From Nitrospinaceae bacterium (GTDB lineage: Bacteria > Nitrospinota > Nitrospinia > Nitrospinales > VA-1): a DNA stretch of 44,406 bases. This document shows, piece by piece, positions 43,826 through 44,406 of this stretch (positions within the stretch are counted from its first letter, which is position 1; every line of letters begins with the position of its first letter). Under the pieces are notes generated by a model, which saw only the letters and a list, made by a program, of their open reading frames with translations, did no database searches and was not told the DNA's origin. The DNA lies in contig JAJDBG010000022.1 in assembly GCA_029261475.1 (NCBI GenBank), positions 1-44,406 of the forward strand, read 5' to 3'. Made by a program: the position numbers and the translations under genes.

Positions 43826-44406
43826 ATGGCGGACGATCTTTCATATATACGCAAGTGGTTGAGACGCGGTCGGACCAAGGATGGCAAGACCTTGGATTTA
43901 TCCAGCCGAAAAATCAATAATGAAATCTGCATGGAGCTGGCAGAGAATCTGGTAGTAGAAGGTCTGGAGATATTGTTTCTCCACACCAACGCTATTAAAG
44001 ACGAGGGACTCGAAGAGTTGGCAGGATGCGAGCTGTTCTCTTCTCTGAAAGAATTGTGGTTGTTTGAAAACCGCATAGGCGACGAAGGTATAAAAGCACT
44101 TGTCGACTCTCCCAACGTGACCAAACTGCGTTACCTCAGTCTGTACACGAATCGTGTGGGTGACGAGGGCGCAATCGCTTTGGCCGAGTCGGAATACCTG
44201 GGGCGGCTGGAGACGCTGGACTTATCCTTCAATCGTATTGGCGATGCAGGTGCCGTTGCTCTGGCGAAATCCAAAAATCTTTCTAAATTGAAAACCCTCC
44301 ATCTCGATGGCAATCGTATCGGGCGAGAGGGAATGACAGCTCTGGCCTCAGCCAAAGGTCTCGAAAGCTTGACCCACCTTCATATGCTTTATAATAAACT
44401 GGAGCC
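43826..44406 (+). CDS. Leucine-rich-repeat protein, C-terminus beyond window
   Basis: An open frame runs from ATG 43826 to the right edge (193 complete codons) without a stop, so the gene is partial. After a basic opening (MADDLSYIRKWLRRGR) it has at least six RI-type repeats of about 25 residues, such as ELWLFENRIGDEGIKALV and TLDLSFNRIGDAGAVALA. There is no signal peptide, so it is probably cytoplasmic, unlike the LRR protein at 18309. GAGG sits a few bases before the ATG. A protein-binding scaffold is the only safe functional statement. Confidence 0.85.
   Translation, partial: MADDLSYIRKWLRRGRTKDGKTLDLSSRKINNEICMELAENLVVEGLEILFLHTNAIKDEGLEELAGCELFSSLKELWLFENRIGDEGIKALVDSPNVTKLRYLSLYTNRVGDEGAIALAESEYLGRLETLDLSFNRIGDAGAVALAKSKNLSKLKTLHLDGNRIGREGMTALASAKGLESLTHLHMLYNKLE

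Overview
The window reads as chromosomal DNA of a Gram-negative (diderm) bacterium with moderate GC. It has lipid A and outer-membrane biogenesis genes (lpxD, lolC/E, lolD and a LapB homologue), a type IV pilin, sigma-54 regulation and many TPR, GT-C-like and LRR proteins. The mix resembles Nitrospinota or former delta-proteobacteria, but no rRNA or other decisive marker is present, so the taxonomy is only a guess. I saw no tRNA, rRNA, CRISPR array, insertion sequence or phage gene.

Layout. (1) 1-6768, minus strand: a MepM-type M23 peptidase cut by the left edge, preceded by three tandem paralogous TMTC-like membrane proteins with TPR tails. (2) 6769-11045: an AT-rich divergent promoter region, a GAF-AAA+-Fis sigma-54 activator, then folD-xseA. 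(3) 11175-15705: a YfhO-like membrane protein, a strong hairpin terminator, and purB-purC on the minus strand. (4) 15785-17160: a low-molecular-weight phosphatase next to a fructosamine-kinase homologue, a likely protein-deglycation pair. (5) 17200-24209, minus: accA, a secreted LRR protein, lpxD, lolD, lolC/E and a LapA-LapB fusion, all but the LRR protein with clear envelope or lipid roles. (6) 24293-25738, minus: nadD, rsfS and a DksA/TraR-type zinc-finger gene. (7) 25930-28667: a pilA-like pilin with a possible sigma-54 promoter and a clear terminator, then a DUF2723-like membrane protein whose N-terminus is split by a frameshift in a run of ten T. (8) 28798-33057: a PHP-like protein that has lost metal ligands, and a 685-residue receiver protein with a long acidic linker. 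(9) 33090-38219: moaB, a FolM/PTR1-like reductase and two tandem B12-type radical SAM proteins. (10) 38317-42289: ybbP-ybbA divergent from tesA, the arrangement known from E. coli. (11) 42295-44406: a hypothetical gene with a sigma-28-like promoter, a small hypothetical gene, and an LRR protein cut by the right edge.

The most interesting items are the homopolymer frameshift in the gene behind pilA, the apparently dead PHP domain with an SH3 tail, the receiver protein with an acidic linker carrying three copies of a D-[VI]-F-E-[LF]-P-A motif, the LapA-LapB fusion, and the three TMTC-like paralogues, one of which has lost the second acidic residue of the GT-C Asp-Asp pair. Two genes truncated by the window edges (M23 peptidase on the left, LRR protein on the right) were found by reading the edges directly.
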